NCBI RefSeq assembly: GCF_031143425.1
Contig: NC_090451.1
Location: 665,660,575 to 665,724,574 of the forward strand
Source of the DNA: Pleurodeles waltl
Taxonomy: Eukaryota; Chordata; Amphibia; Caudata; Salamandridae
Reading direction: 5' to 3'
DNA length: 64,000 nucleotides
In this document: one piece after another, positions 49,332-61,385 of the stretch
Layout: each line of letters starts with the position of its first letter
Position numbering within the stretch: position 1 is the first letter of the stretch
Made by a program: the position numbers and the translations under genes
The notes under the pieces: model-generated
Told to the model about the DNA's origin: nothing
The model's input: the letters and a program-made list of their open reading frames with translations, nothing else
Databases searched by the model: none

Positions 49332-50270
49332 TATTCACCTAAAAATCTTTACTCACTTTATAATCCCTGGTGGAGGAATTCATCCATTTCATTCTTTTAT
49401 GAATGAAGAATATAGAAATGTGTACACTTTCTTAATACTTAGTTCTTATGTGCTCCATGAACTGATGCTTGCACAAATGTTAAGAGAAATAATTTTGGGA
49501 TTTTTTTTTTGTTATTCCATACAACAGATTCAGGTATGTTCTTTGTAGAAGAAGGGCCTTTAATGTTCTTTACTTGAGGTCCGCCCCTTCCCGGTTTTGG
49601 AAGGTCCCAATCCTTTCATCATTAGTTTTAGCACATACAAGCCCTGACTGATATCCTGAAGCAGGATTTAGCTTTCGGTACAAAGTCTAACCCACAGTGC
49701 TCATGCCAGGCTGTCAGTGCTTAGGTCTAGCATATAGCACCAGTATCTTGCTGCCAGCGCTTAGCTCCCAGTCTCTTGGTCCAGTGGCCAGGTGCAGGAT
49801 ATTGCACTTAGTATCTGGTTATAGCACACAGCTCTGGGGCCTAGGTTTTCGCGGGTGTGACCAACTGTTCCATGATCTAGTGCACAACACCAGGGCCACC
49901 TCAAAAGAACAGAGAATAGTTCATAGTATCTCAGGTAAGCCTACCATACCAGTGCAGAGTTTGCAATATTCAAGTCTAACTCATTGCACCGGGGGCTGGC
50001 TCTAATACCCGGGCCTAGCTGACAGAACCAATGGAAGGGCCCCATTTTCCAGGGTTTAGCTCCTAGTACCAGAGCTTGGGTCCAATACAAGAACCAATAG
50101 CCCCGTTCTGCTCGGTGCATTCCATTTCCAGATCTTAGCTCAGGAGACCAGGGACCAATTTGCAGTATTAGGGCCTGGCTCCCAGGACTAGCAATTCGCC
50201 TTCATTACCAGGGACTTGCTCATATAACCTGCATCCTACCTACAGTTCCAGTATCTAACAAGACATACCT
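48750..50270. repeat. Diverged tandem array C (about 30-bp period)
   Basis: Variants of CCAGGGCCTAGCTC followed by ATAGTA recur across much of this stretch (near 48765, 48830, 49715, 49760, 49980-50060 and 50170-50220). The middle (about 48890-49690) is not obviously repetitive and contains a run of about 31 T at 49298-49328. Confidence 0.5.
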
Positions 50271-51514
50271 CTTATTTCAAGCTTCCGCCTCCCAGCACAA
50301 GAGTCAAGGGTTCATTATCAACCATGATGCTTCAGTACCAAAGTACCCTGAAGCAGTGGTGATGGAGTTTGTTAACCCAGCTTCACCACAGACAGGGCCT
50401 CTTTCCCGGAAGTCTGAGAAGGAGCAATTTCTGGACAACTCACCCCCACCTGCCTTGAGTAACTGCCCCAAGAGCTTCAGGAGGAGCGCTTCCACACCAA
50501 CCCACCACTTCCTGACCTGGACCAGGGTTGCCTGCCACTCAGAAGAAGTGATGGGTCATTGGCTTAGCCATTCACACCCCTGTCATGGTGTCAATGACAG
50601 AAGTCCCAGAAGACATGTCGGTGCCTAATCCTGTCTCGACCCAGTGCCCCTCGAGCCTCTGAGGATGTGTGAGGAAGGGTTTTCCAAGAAATGCCACCTC
50701 TTCCATTGGGTAGCCTTTCCATGTGCCTATGTTAAAGCGTGGGTTTTACTCATTCCACCTCTGTACTAGGGGCCTCTAACCTAAGAACTCTGGAAGTCAC
50801 AAAGGACAGATGGCCCACACTGTCTGTGCTCTATCCTGGAATCGACCTGTTGTCCCATATGTCTGTAAAGGAGTGAAGAACGAGGGCCCCCTTCCCTAGA
50901 GTTCCTCTACCATAGATTCTGCTAGGATGAGCCCACTCCTTCCCACTGCAATCTGGTGTTCAATAAAACTTTGCAAAAAGTGATTTCTGGGTAACCAGGC
51001 CCTCTTTCCTTCAACTTGGGGCCACAGTCCCACCAGCATCTGAAGAGGCAGAGTTTTGGTTGACCAGGTCACTAGCTTAAAATCCTGGTGAAGAAGCATT
51101 TAGGAACAAGTTGCCTGTATGTCAGTGATAAGGGACTGGGGTGAAGATAATGCAGAAAGTCTTTGTTTTTGTTATGGGTCGCAAGAAACCGTGGACTAAC
51201 TCATGCAAGACAGCAAATATACACCTTGGATTCAGAACAGCTCAAAGTGTTGGAGATGAAGCTGCCTGCTTCAAATCTTTGATGCATCAAACTTTGGTAC
51301 CAGGATGTCCACCATGCTGAGAACCCCCAGAGGGCTCAATTGTGTGTTCTAGGTCCTGGAAAAGCCCATCGTGCCCCCAGTCTCATATCCACAGTTTTCT
51401 TTTTTTTAATTTCACTTCGCACCTGCACCAAAAGTCAAACCATGGTCTTCAGTGGTTGGCTATAGTGAAACCACTAGACGACTAGGAGCGGTAAACTTAA
51501 AGGTAAGCTGTTGC
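50271..51514. other. Intergenic, no gene seen
   Basis: An open frame of about 90 codons at 50356-50628 has no recognised similarity and no convincing splice context. Nothing else was identified. Confidence 0.45.
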
Positions 51515-51668
51515 GACACACAAATCAATTAAATAAGGATTTAGCAAGGAAAGTAAAGGAGGCCGAGTTGTGAAAGTGATACCCAAAAGTGACACACAAA
51601 ACAAGGAAATCTTTAAATATATGTAGATTTATCAAGGGAGTTAAACGAGGGCGAGTTGAGAAAGTAAA
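51515..51668. repeat. Two-copy diverged tandem duplication
   Basis: GACACACAAA followed by a shared body (ATTTAGCAAGGAAAGT, GGCCGAGTTGTGAAAG) at 51515-51577 is repeated with differences at 51591-51668 (ATTTATCAAGGGAGTT, GGGCGAGTTGAGAAAG). Confidence 0.6.
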
Positions 51669-52226
51669 AACGTGCACTGGGCTTTAGCACCCACTGCAGA
51701 GATGTGAGGGTAGCCCACACGTGTGGTTCAAATTCCTGCTAGGTCAACCCGTCTTTTCCCCATCCAAGGTGGATACCGCTGATTTAGGTATTAATAACGC
51801 TTGCCAGGGAAGTGTCGAGAAATGCACGGGTGTATTCACGTCGAGGAGTTTGGGGTCGTCGCCCAGGAGGGAGACCCAAGGCAGGCCGGCGATGGGTTTC
51901 ACGGATGCAGATCATCGCAGGGGTATACATGTCGCTCTCGGTGTCTCGTTAAATCGCTGACTCTGCAGGTCTCTGTCTGTCCCTGGAATAACTCCGCGGT
52001 GCCAGCCGGGCGAGCATGGCCGATCCTGCCAGGCAACCAGAGCTGCTCGATTGAAAGAAGTCCCCAGACTTCTGGGGTCGAAAGATGTACTCAAGAAGGT
52101 CTTTGTGTTTGCCTCAATTTTCAACTTTTTGGAATTCCGTGGCAAAGCACGAGCAAATGTTTCCACATAACGGAAATGTCATGCTGAAGTGTATGTCGAT
52201 GTAGAGCGATCCCTTTCATCCTCATT

Positions 52227-52251
52227 CCCCCCCCCCCCCCCCCCCCCCCCC
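52227..52251. repeat. Poly(C) run of 25
   Basis: An uninterrupted homopolymer of 25 C, capable in principle of G-quadruplex formation on the other strand. Assembled length of such runs is unreliable. Confidence 0.85.
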
Positions 52252-54900
52252 TATTTTTGGTGTTTCCTTTTCCATTCACAAGTAACAGCTTGTATCCATC
52301 CATGCTCGTCTTTATTTATTTAGAGTAACTATTGAGGCGTTTTGGGGTATGAAACTATTTACACAGTCATTTATACTCGCAAGGATGCTAGTTTGTGGGC
52401 GCGATCTACCTTTTGCTGGAATCTCCAGCCGAGAATCTCCCAAAATGAGCTGATTTGCTCCCTAGAAAATTCCTTCACCGTGGGTGAGTTTTTTTTTTTT
52501 GCGTGAGCAAATCCATTTTCAAACGTAAAATGTGACATTGTGTGGCTCAGTTCTGTAAGATATGAACTTGGACGCTTAAAACTTGCTGTTGTGAACCGAG
52601 CCAGCAGAGGCCCATGTATAAAACTCATTGTGAAATTATTGTGGCGCGTCAACCTTGGGGGTCATTTGAATAATGTCCGTCACTGTCTTATCTGCAAATC
52701 AAAAAGCAGCGTTTGCAGACTCCAGAATTTTCACGCAGAAATGAGCAAGTGAAAAAAGTTCTTCAGTTACAATTGTGATAGAGCACACCACAAATTGCAC
52801 ACACTTTTGCAGCTTTGAAATGAATCGGTAGATTTACCTACGCTTCGCCCCACCGCAGAGTCGTGCAAAGTGACTCAAAGCGGCACAGTCTTGATATTGT
52901 ATTAACTTATCAATGTAAAACTTTTTTTTTTTTGCCTGCCAAGTTGCCATTTTTATAGCGCCAATATTGTCGAGGAGGCGTTCCATGGGGGGTCTCTGGC
53001 CGTCCCCACGCTGCCGCCAAGGAATATGGAGGCAAAGTCAGACCAGAGAACATTTTCAGATCTAGCATGGCATCAAAAAATGATGCCAACTCGAGGCTGG
53101 TGAAAAGTCGGTGAAATTTTTTTAGTTTCTTGTGATAATTCAAATACGGCATGTGTGCTGCACTGGATGGCATAGGGACAGATTTTAAGTGGAAGGGTAT
53201 CCTCTCAGTACAACATATGCTGGACAACACAAAGAGACACACACAGACATCCCCCTACCCACCTTAATCAGCTCCATTACAGGGTAAGAGAAGCCACACT
53301 CCATATTAGTAACTAGGGCTCTGCGCTGCTCTCTTGTGCTATAATTGTTTGTTTTTTATTTTTCAATAAATTTGCTCCAAAGTGTTATAACCAAGTTCAG
53401 CGGTCTTAATGTTATCGATCTCTGAAAGATGAACGGTCAAGGCAACCACGGCAGGGTTTAAGTTTATGCTTTCTACAGCTGGTGCTTTAACCCACTCATC
53501 TATCGTTTTCCTCTAAAATGCCTGGTTTCAGTGGATGCAAACGAGAATGGTCAACTCGGGTGTTCTAGAAGGGGGTGGACCATCAAAAGGGAGCCAGTCT
53601 GTTTTTTTTTTTTCTTCTTTTTTTTATCGTATGTTAATGTATATCGTGTGCCTGGTTAGTTGCATGAAGGGGCTTGGGAAACATGAGGTGCAATACGGAT
53701 TTAGGCGTACCTAATAAAGTACATATATGGATGCACTCATTTAAATACATGTGTACATGCACGAAGAAATACAAGAGATGAATGTACATCTACACAGCGC
53801 TATAAGCTCGTTGCTACTCATGGAATCAAGGAGATGTTGCCCACAGGTGTCACAAATGCCCGTTTTTCAGGCAGTGTGATCTGTGGGTGTCCCTATAGGC
53901 CCAGGGCCTGAAATGAAGGCCGGCCTGTACTAGACATGTGTGGAAGGAGATAAGGGCGCCGCCCTGCTCAGAGGCTACAGCAGCTGGTGGCACCACCCAG
54001 GCCATGCTCATTGCTGGCATTTAAAATTCATGCATGTCAATAGACCGATCAGACGCGAGACTTCCTATTTTTCTAGCCAAACATGGTTTTATTTCAGCTA
54101 TCTGTCGTCTGAAGTTGCCCCTCTTTCAGTATAAGTCAATGGGGGAAATATTTTCTTCCAAATAATATTTAAACATTTCCCACTATACTCTTCCAAACCG
54201 CTGGCATGTATGAAAATGCCACACAGCTCCACTGAGGAAAATGTGTGCGGGCCTGCCACTACTCTTTGTGGTGGCAGTAGTGGGGGCTCGACGGACTAAT
54301 CCCCCCACATCTCTGTCCAGATCTGCAGCTTAACCTAAGATTACAATACAAATGCCTAGACACAGCTCTGCTAATGAGCCTCAAGCCTTGTTATGGCCCA
54401 GCTGTCGCCAGACAATTATGTGAGCAACACTAGAAAGGGATTTTGTCTCCACCCACATGTCAGGAGCCACCAGTACATGGTTGTGATTGGGAAGAAGGCG
54501 TGTGCTTTCACAAAAACAAGTGCTTGATGTGAATTCCCCCCCCCCCCTTTCACCAGTTATCTGAGTCGTGGCTCGTTATTCCGCTTGCAGGGCCCATACA
54601 CAGCTCCACCCTTGTTATTCAGTCCGGACCTAAAGCATCCAATGCCAATGTACCTGAATCCTGACTCACCATACCCATGCACAGCAAGGACAATGCAAGG
54701 TGAAACTCACCTCTAGTACACTTCAGTCCTAACCTGCTAGTTGTCAGCATGTTACCAAGCCCATCCCTACTTATTGAAAGATTGAATGATTGGGTCAGCC
54801 ATGCATGGGTCTAACGTTAGACCTGCTGGTTACACAGTAATCCATGTAGCAGTTCCTCAGCCACACAAGCTTCCCCACTGGCAGATAGCTCCCACTTTGT
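52252..54900. other. Intergenic, no gene seen
   Basis: Short homopolymer runs (T near 52490, 52920 and 53600; C near 54536) punctuate otherwise unremarkable sequence. Confidence 0.45.
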
Positions 54901-54904
54901 GGGC

Positions 54905-55095
54905 GTTTTCCTTGTGTTTAGGTCTATCTCAGGCAATGGGATGTCTCCAACATGAGCCTTGACCTGGGTCTTGGCTTGTGTCGTGTAGTTACATGTCTCT
55001 AATATGATCCTTCCCTTGTCTCTAGGCCTGTCTCCTGGAGTGTGATGTCTCCATTGTGTCCCTTTCGTTGTGTTTAGATATGCCTCATTTTAGCA
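54905..55095. repeat. Diverged tandem array D (about 58-bp period, three copies)
   Basis: Three related units carry TTGTGTTTAGGTCTATCTC or variants followed by GGGATGTCTCCAACATGAGC or variants, the last two shifted to CCTTGTCTCTAGGCCTGTC and GTTGTGTTTAGATATGCC. Confidence 0.55.
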
Positions 55096-55984
55096 ATGCC
55101 CAGCTAGCACACTTCGGTATTCCTTTATTTAAATATCTAAGCTCACTTTACATTGGCTCATAACTTTGCCCCCAGTTCACGTTGTAATCTGTCACAATGC
55201 CATCTGTATTTGTTCTAACATGACACACTATACCTATTTCACAACATCTCAGTTATCACACTTTTGCAGTTTTCACTAATGCCCCAGCCAGCAGACGTTG
55301 CTGTACTCCAGGAAGCTCCTCGTATACATACTTCACAAACTTTTAAATTCTCTTTGTAGCACAACATACAGCTCTTGCTTGGTTCTGGATAGTTGGGCTA
55401 TGGCTCAGTGAGTAAAATAACTTCACTGCCGTCAGTGTTTCTGTGGTATTTACCCAACCCTGTAGTCTACTGCTAGGTCTGCTCACAAAGGAGAAGGCAT
55501 CAGCACTGGCAAGACACAGGCTTTGTGGGAGAAATATTGTTGACAGCTGGAAGACAGTAGGGGCAGAGATATTCTGCGTGTCATTCTCTAATTCAAACTC
55601 TCAAGATGCTATGCTAAACAGCAGCCACTTGATGGCTCTAGCCCTTGACTCAAGTGGGCACTTCAGTGAAAAGTTTACAGCTCCCTTTAAGAAATGGTCA
55701 CCCACCATTAAAGTTTATCCGGCTTTGATGCCTCAGACCCTGGGATCCTGAAACGTATTTCTTTCAGGTAGTCACAGAACAAACACATATTGGGATAGTA
55801 GTTGGAAAGAAGAGAACCAATCAGGACAGCCACTTCACCCTCCTATTTAAAAGTAATTAAATGCATAGCCTATTTCTACATTCAGATCTCTAACCTTACA
55901 AATAAAGAAAGTTCTATTTAAAAATGGGTTCCTGTAGATAATAAAACAGTGACAATACAATAGGTGAATCCATACCTGGTTTAA
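55096..55984. other. Intergenic, no gene seen
   Basis: An open frame at 55443-55751 has no recognisable similarity. Nothing else was identified before the LINE. Confidence 0.45.
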
Positions 55985-56014
55985 TAATATATGCGAATGC
56001 TGAATTGTGGGTGT

Positions 56015-56275
56015 GGGGGGGAGTGGAGCCTGAACTACAACCCCCCAGTGACACTAGCAGCGGGAGGAGGGCTGCATTGCCAGAGACTTGCCAGGAGGTG
56101 CACATAGTGTATGTTCTGCTCCCGCAGCGCGGGACGTGAACGCTGAACGGGGGGGGGAACCTGAACTACAACCCCCAGTGACACTTGCAGGGGGAGGAGG
56201 GCTGCATCGCCAGAGACTAGCCCGGAGGTGCATACAGTGCACGGTCTGCTCACGCAGCAGGACGCACCTGGGTGA
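56015..56275 (+). repeat. Two tandem ~128-bp monomers in the LINE 5' region
   Basis: CCTGAACTACAACCCCC, then AGTGACACT, GGGAGGAGGGCTGCAT and CGCCAGAGACT, occur at about 56028-56147 and again at about 56160-56275. Tandem 5' monomers act as promoters in some LINEs; here that role is inferred only from position. Confidence 0.7.
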
Positions 56276-56424
56276 AGTACGGGCCGAGAGCGCACCCATC
56301 TGTGCCCGTCCGCGTCCGGATGTGGCTGGGATGGACCCTTTCTCATAGTTTTGTATTTGATTTATTTTGGGTTTTGAGTTTTTAGATATGTAGTTGTTGT
56401 TGACTCCTCATCCTAGTCAGAGCA

Positions 56425-57280
56425 ATGGGCAAAAGGAAGGTGAGTGCTTTTGGCAGCTCTAAAGATAGCATCATTTCTCACTACGGCCATGACTGCATTA
56501 AATACCGAAATTGAATTGGTTGGAGAGAGACTGGCTGTAGCAAGGAAGTTTCTTGCCCCCACCTTCCCAGCCCCTGTCAAAGAATGGCAATCACTAAACC
56601 TTGGAAGGGGTGGAGGGCGGGGCCCACTAGGTTGTACTGTTAAAGAAAGGGATGGGTGCATGATGATAAGCCACCAAAATGGCTGTGTTCTACAAGGGGA
56701 ATTCAATATCTCAACCAGTGGAGATGGTAATCAGGCCACTAATGACACCAGTGTGTACCCCTGTAAGATATTGTCTCTCCACCTACTAAGCGGAAGAAGT
56801 ACGCTCCCCGGAACCCAGGTAAGACCTGGATGAAAGGCTCTAAAGCAAATGGGCCAGAGGTTACCCCTCAGTCACAAAAGACCCAGGCTGCCGGGTAGAG
56901 ACAGATGGATGATCCAACAGGAACCGGAGATTCTGAGGGTAACTGTTTGGACAAAGTCTTTGTAGAGGCTATTTTAGAAAAATAACTTAAACCTCTGGTG
57001 GATATATTGAACAGTATTGACTCCTCCTTAACATATCTTGTGGACTCCGCAAAACATAAATAATCACCCATCCAGAATGTGGAGGTGGACATGTAGTCCT
57101 GCTCCTTAGGCCCACAAGTAAAACACCCTGTGACGGTACAAAAAAAGAGCAGATCAATCTATAAGGTTTATGCAGTCAATAACTACTCCCATGGATCAAC
57201 CAGTTAACAATGTTGAGATTCCTCCAAAGCCCATAACTGTACCCTCAGGGAATTATGGGAGGAGTAGGGCTTTTGGGAGG
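56425..57280 (+). pseudogene. LINE ORF1-like remnant, 5' part
   Basis: The region starts with ATGGGCAAAAGGAAGG (a basic MGKRK start) and continues in several short frames broken by stops. It is read as ORF1 only because it lies between the LINE 5' repeats and ORF2; no domain is recognisable. A continuation may lie at 59833-60540, beyond the solo LTR. Confidence 0.4.
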
Positions 57281-57285
57281 GAAGG

Positions 57286-59827
57286 TGTTAGACCTGGCAG
57301 CTTTTTGGCGTGTCTCCCCTGTCTTTTTGCCTTCTGACCTCCTGGTTTTGGACTCTGTTTTTGCTGGTTTATTGTCTCTGCACACTTTACCACTGCTAAT
57401 CAGTGCTAAAGTGCAAGCGCTCCCCATGTAAATTGTACTGTGGATTGGTTTATCCATAATTGGTATATTTGATTTACTAACAAGTCCCTAGTAAAGTGCA
57501 CTAGAGGTGCCCAGGGCCTGTGAATCAAATGCTACTAGTGGGCCTGCAGCACTGGTTGTGCCACCCACATTAGTAGCCCTGTAAACATGACTCAGACCTG
57601 CCATTGCAGTGTCTGTGTGTGCAGTTTAAAACTGCCAATTTGACTTGGCAAGTGGATCCACTTGCCAGGCCTCAACCTTCCCTTTTACTACATGTAAGGC
57701 ACCCCTAAGTTAGGCCCTAGGTAGCCCCAGGGGCAGGGTGCTGTGCATGTTTAAGGTAGGACATATACTAGTGTGTTTTATATGTCCTAACTGTGAAATA
57801 CTGCCAAATTCGGTTTTCACTGTGCAAGGCCTATCTGTCTCATAGGTTAACATGGGGGCTGCCTTTAAATATCCTTAAAGCGCAGATTCCCTTTGAGAGT
57901 ACATAAAAATGTGGAGTTTAGGGTCTCCGAACTCACAATTTAAAAATACATTTTTTAGTGAAGTTGGTTTTTAAATTGTCTGTTTGAAAATACCACTTTT
58001 AGAAAGTAGCTATTTTCTTGCTTATACCATTCTGTGACTCTGCCTATTTGTGGACTGTCTGTCTGGATCAGTTTGACAGTTGGGCTGTTTTGCACCTCTC
58101 TAGACAGTGACAAAAAAGGGGTGGGGATGTAGCCTGCATATCCTAATGAGCCATCTGAGCTACAGAGGAGGGAGGAGTGGTCATTCACACCTAAAAGGAC
58201 TGTGCCTGCCCTAACACAATGCAGTCTCCAACCCCCTGGTGTGCGTCTAGGGCCTGGCCTGGACAAGGAAGGATCTTGCAAACTGGATGTAAGAAGAAGA
58301 CCCAAAACCCCAGACTTTTAGAATCTTTCTGGAATCAGGAGGAACCTCTGCCTGGGAGAAGAGCTGAAGAAGGAGTACTGTCCCTTTGCTGTGTTGCTTT
58401 CCTGGACTGGCCTGCAGTTGCTTCTTATGCCTGAAAAAGAGTGCAAAGGGAGAACTGTGCTGTGTGTCCTGCTTGAGAAAATTCTCCAAGGGCTTGGAGT
58501 AGAGCTTGCCTCCTGTTAGAAGTCTCAGGGACACCAAAAACTTCAGTTTCCTTGACCTGCAGCACTGAGAACTGTGTGTTTTGTGCTGTTCAAGAGGAGA
58601 AACCACTGCGACGCCGCCAACGACGCCGCTGGCCTGTACCTGCCGACGCCACATCGAGCCACATTGCCCTGCTTCACACCGCAACCCTGGTCTCACCGAC
58701 GCTGTCACCGAATGACTTCACCAAGCCGCTGCTCGCAACTCGACCTGTGGGCCCGCACTCCGGTATGACCTGCTTACACCGCAGCCTGGGCATCCCCGAC
58801 GCCGCCGCTCATGCTGACACCGGCGCCGCTGCCTGCACCGTGGCCTGTGGACACCTCTCGTGAGGTACACAAAGCACTGTCGCATCCCGCACAGCAGCCC
58901 CAGTCCACCGACACCAGCACACTGTGTCGTAACCAGGCATCCTGCCGCACCGTGGCCTGTGGACACAGCTCGTGAGGGTCACGAAGCACCATCCTGCACC
59001 GCTGGCTTGGGCCTACCGATGACAACGCTTCAGCAATGACGACAACGCTGCCTGTACCGTGACTTGTGGACACCGCACATCGCACACCGCACACCTCGCA
59101 TTCACACTGCAGCCCTGGTCTCACCGACGCCACTGGATGCCGTCACTGAGCCGCTGCCTGCACCGTGACCTGTGGGCACCGCATGTCGCATCGTCCCGCT
59201 TCGCACCGCAGCCCCGAAGCCATCCACGCCGGCGCACCTGACTTCATCAGCCTGGAGTTCGATCTGCAACGCGTTTGACCTCAAGGGCCCGACGACTCCG
59301 GAACCGACACCGCAACGTCAGTGACGCCGCACTCCGGAGCCCACCATGAGAATCACAACGCCCTGCAAATCCAAGGTACTGTTTGCGGGTCTTCCCGACA
59401 CCGTAGCTGTCTCGCAACGCCGCAGCTGGCCTGAACTGTTGGTTTTGTTGATCACAACGCCATGATAGCCCCAGGTGGAGCTATCAACTTCAAGGAACTG
59501 TAGTTTTTAGTAAATCTTGCAGAATTCATATTTTTCTTACTGTATGTTGGATTTTTATCGTATTTGGTCTTGTTTTAAATAGATAAATATTGGCTATTTT
59601 TCTAAAACTGGTGTGGTGTCCTTTTGTAGTGTTTTCACTTATTACTGTGTGTTATGTGCAAATGCTTTACACATTTCTTCTCAGATAAGCCTGACTACTC
59701 ATGCCAAGCTACCAAGGGGGTGAGCAGGGGTTATCTGAGCGGGTATCTCCCTTATCCGGACTAGAGTGAGGGTCCCTACTTGGACAGGGTGCAAACCGAC
59801 TGCCAACTAGAGACCCCATTTCTAACA
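57286..59827 (+). mobile_element. Solo LTR of a Ty3/Gypsy element (2.54 kb)
   Basis: It begins TGTTAGACCTGGCAGC and ends CCCATTTCTAACA, and is flanked by the 5-bp duplication GAAGG (57281-57285 and 59828-59832). No internal region is present, so it is the product of LTR-LTR recombination. Segments near its 3' end (AGATAAGCCTGACTACTCATG, then AGCTACCAAGG) line up with the 3' part of the Gmr1-like LTR (GGATAAGCCTACTGCTCGAC, then ACACTACCAC), so it probably belongs to a related family. Confidence 0.88.
58605..59350 (+). repeat. CpG-rich degenerate minisatellite within the solo LTR
   Basis: A unit of roughly 100-130 bp containing CGCCGCTGCCTGCACCGTG, GCCTGTGGACAC and GACGCCGC recurs at about 58820, 58945, 59048 and 59150. 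The unit carries many CpG, unlike the surroundings. Confidence 0.6.
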
Positions 59828-60559
59828 GAAGGGTTAAAGGTCTGAACGCGATAGCTTTCCACAGGGAAGGCACACGCAAGTCTCGCATTTACTGCCGCAG
59901 TGCACCCCCTATATTATTGTTTTAAAAAATGTACCTGGATTATTTAACTGTATTGAGCATAAGTATCAACTGAAAAACAAAGTGATTTTCTAGTTAAAAC
60001 ATTCACTGGGGGGAGCAAATACGGAGTGTTTCTGTAACAGTGTTATTGAAGGGAAGAGGGTACAATGGGTTGGATGCAGTAGGAAAAAACTCCCTGGTGA
60101 TTGTGTGGTGGTAAATTTTAAAAAAAACCCTACCAGGTAGCATGGATACTGGATCAGCGTGGGACCCTGCAGGATAGTGATGTCAATATCCTGGTGGTCC
60201 CATTGGGATATTTCTATCAGCCCTCTCAACCCAAGCATAGTCGATTAGGGGAAAACTCTACATTTTCAATATCCACTCAGAATCGCTATGGGCCCTTGTG
60301 CTCCATTTTGGAGGAAGTAGATTGACCAGGGGAGAGAAATGGGTTTTTGACTCCGGCCCATTTGGCAGCCCTGAGACAAATGCCCTTCACTGAGATGGTG
60401 GGGCCTAAAAGTAGTCTTTCGCACAAAGGTGATGTGACTGATGATTTGGAGGGAAAAGTTATGGAGAGAAAAAGGGTAACTTACTCCCCGGGAAACCGGA
60501 GTGTGCGAGTTCTGATCCACGTGGGCCAAACTCTGTGACACAATATTTGGAGGGTGGAG

Positions 60560-61355
60560 AGTCCTCCCAGCATCCCTGGCAGATGTTATTCTGGAATGTG
60601 GCTGGTATTGGGGAGAAATATCATGATAATAAATGGCTTGCCCGGATAAAGCAAAAGCTGGTAGTTTGCCTCCACGAAATGTGGGCGAACAGAGATATCT
60701 TTTTCAATGTATTTCAATCAGTTACAACCCTGGCTACACTTACATCTGCGGGGCGAAGTAGTGGGGGTTTGCTGACCTTGATTAATATCTCCTCAGGAGG
60801 TAGATTGTCAGATATCGAACTGACTCCCCTTACTACCAACTACTAATTTGATCGGTGAAGGATAGCCTGTTATTGTTATTAGTCAAGATCTATCACAATA
60901 ACTTTGTGAGATCTAATGTTGAGATCATATATGCCGTAGACAAGGCTATTGAGGAGATGGTAGATTCTATAGATAAGGACTTCAAAATTGTGTGGGATGG
61001 GGATTTTAATGTCTCCCTCTGTCCTATAGGGGATGATAAGATCTGTGGATTAGCTTGTGAGAATGGTGGCAATTGCTTTCACTTGACTCATAACCCCTGT
61101 GGTTATAAGTTAAATAACTTGATGAGGATCTATGATTTAGCATTGGCACATTATATCTCAATGAATTACACTTCCCCTAATGTTACTTTTACAGGAAGGG
61201 GCCGTGGGCCAGTTATTGTTCATATCACGATGTCAAGGTCATGGTTGTACAAATTGGGTGCATTTCAGGTAACCCCCAGTGGCTTTATTGATCATAATCC
61301 ACTGGCCATAACACTTTATAATGGCTTTAAGAAAAAAAGTTTTCAGAAAATGTGA
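60560..61355 (+). pseudogene. LINE ORF2 endonuclease remnant
   Basis: The apurinic-type endonuclease is recognisable from its N-terminal motif (LFWNVAGIGEK), the catalytic neighbourhood GDFNV at about 61000 and the terminal SGFIDHNPLAITL. The frame is shifted and carries stops (for example near 60844 and at 61353), so it is not functional. Confidence 0.75.
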
Positions 61356-61385
61356 GGTTCCATCAAACACAATAGGAATAAAGGT

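Noticed and set aside
45880..50270. CRISPR-like array
   Set aside because: The repeats are degenerate, of variable length and lack unique spacers; the context is vertebrate.
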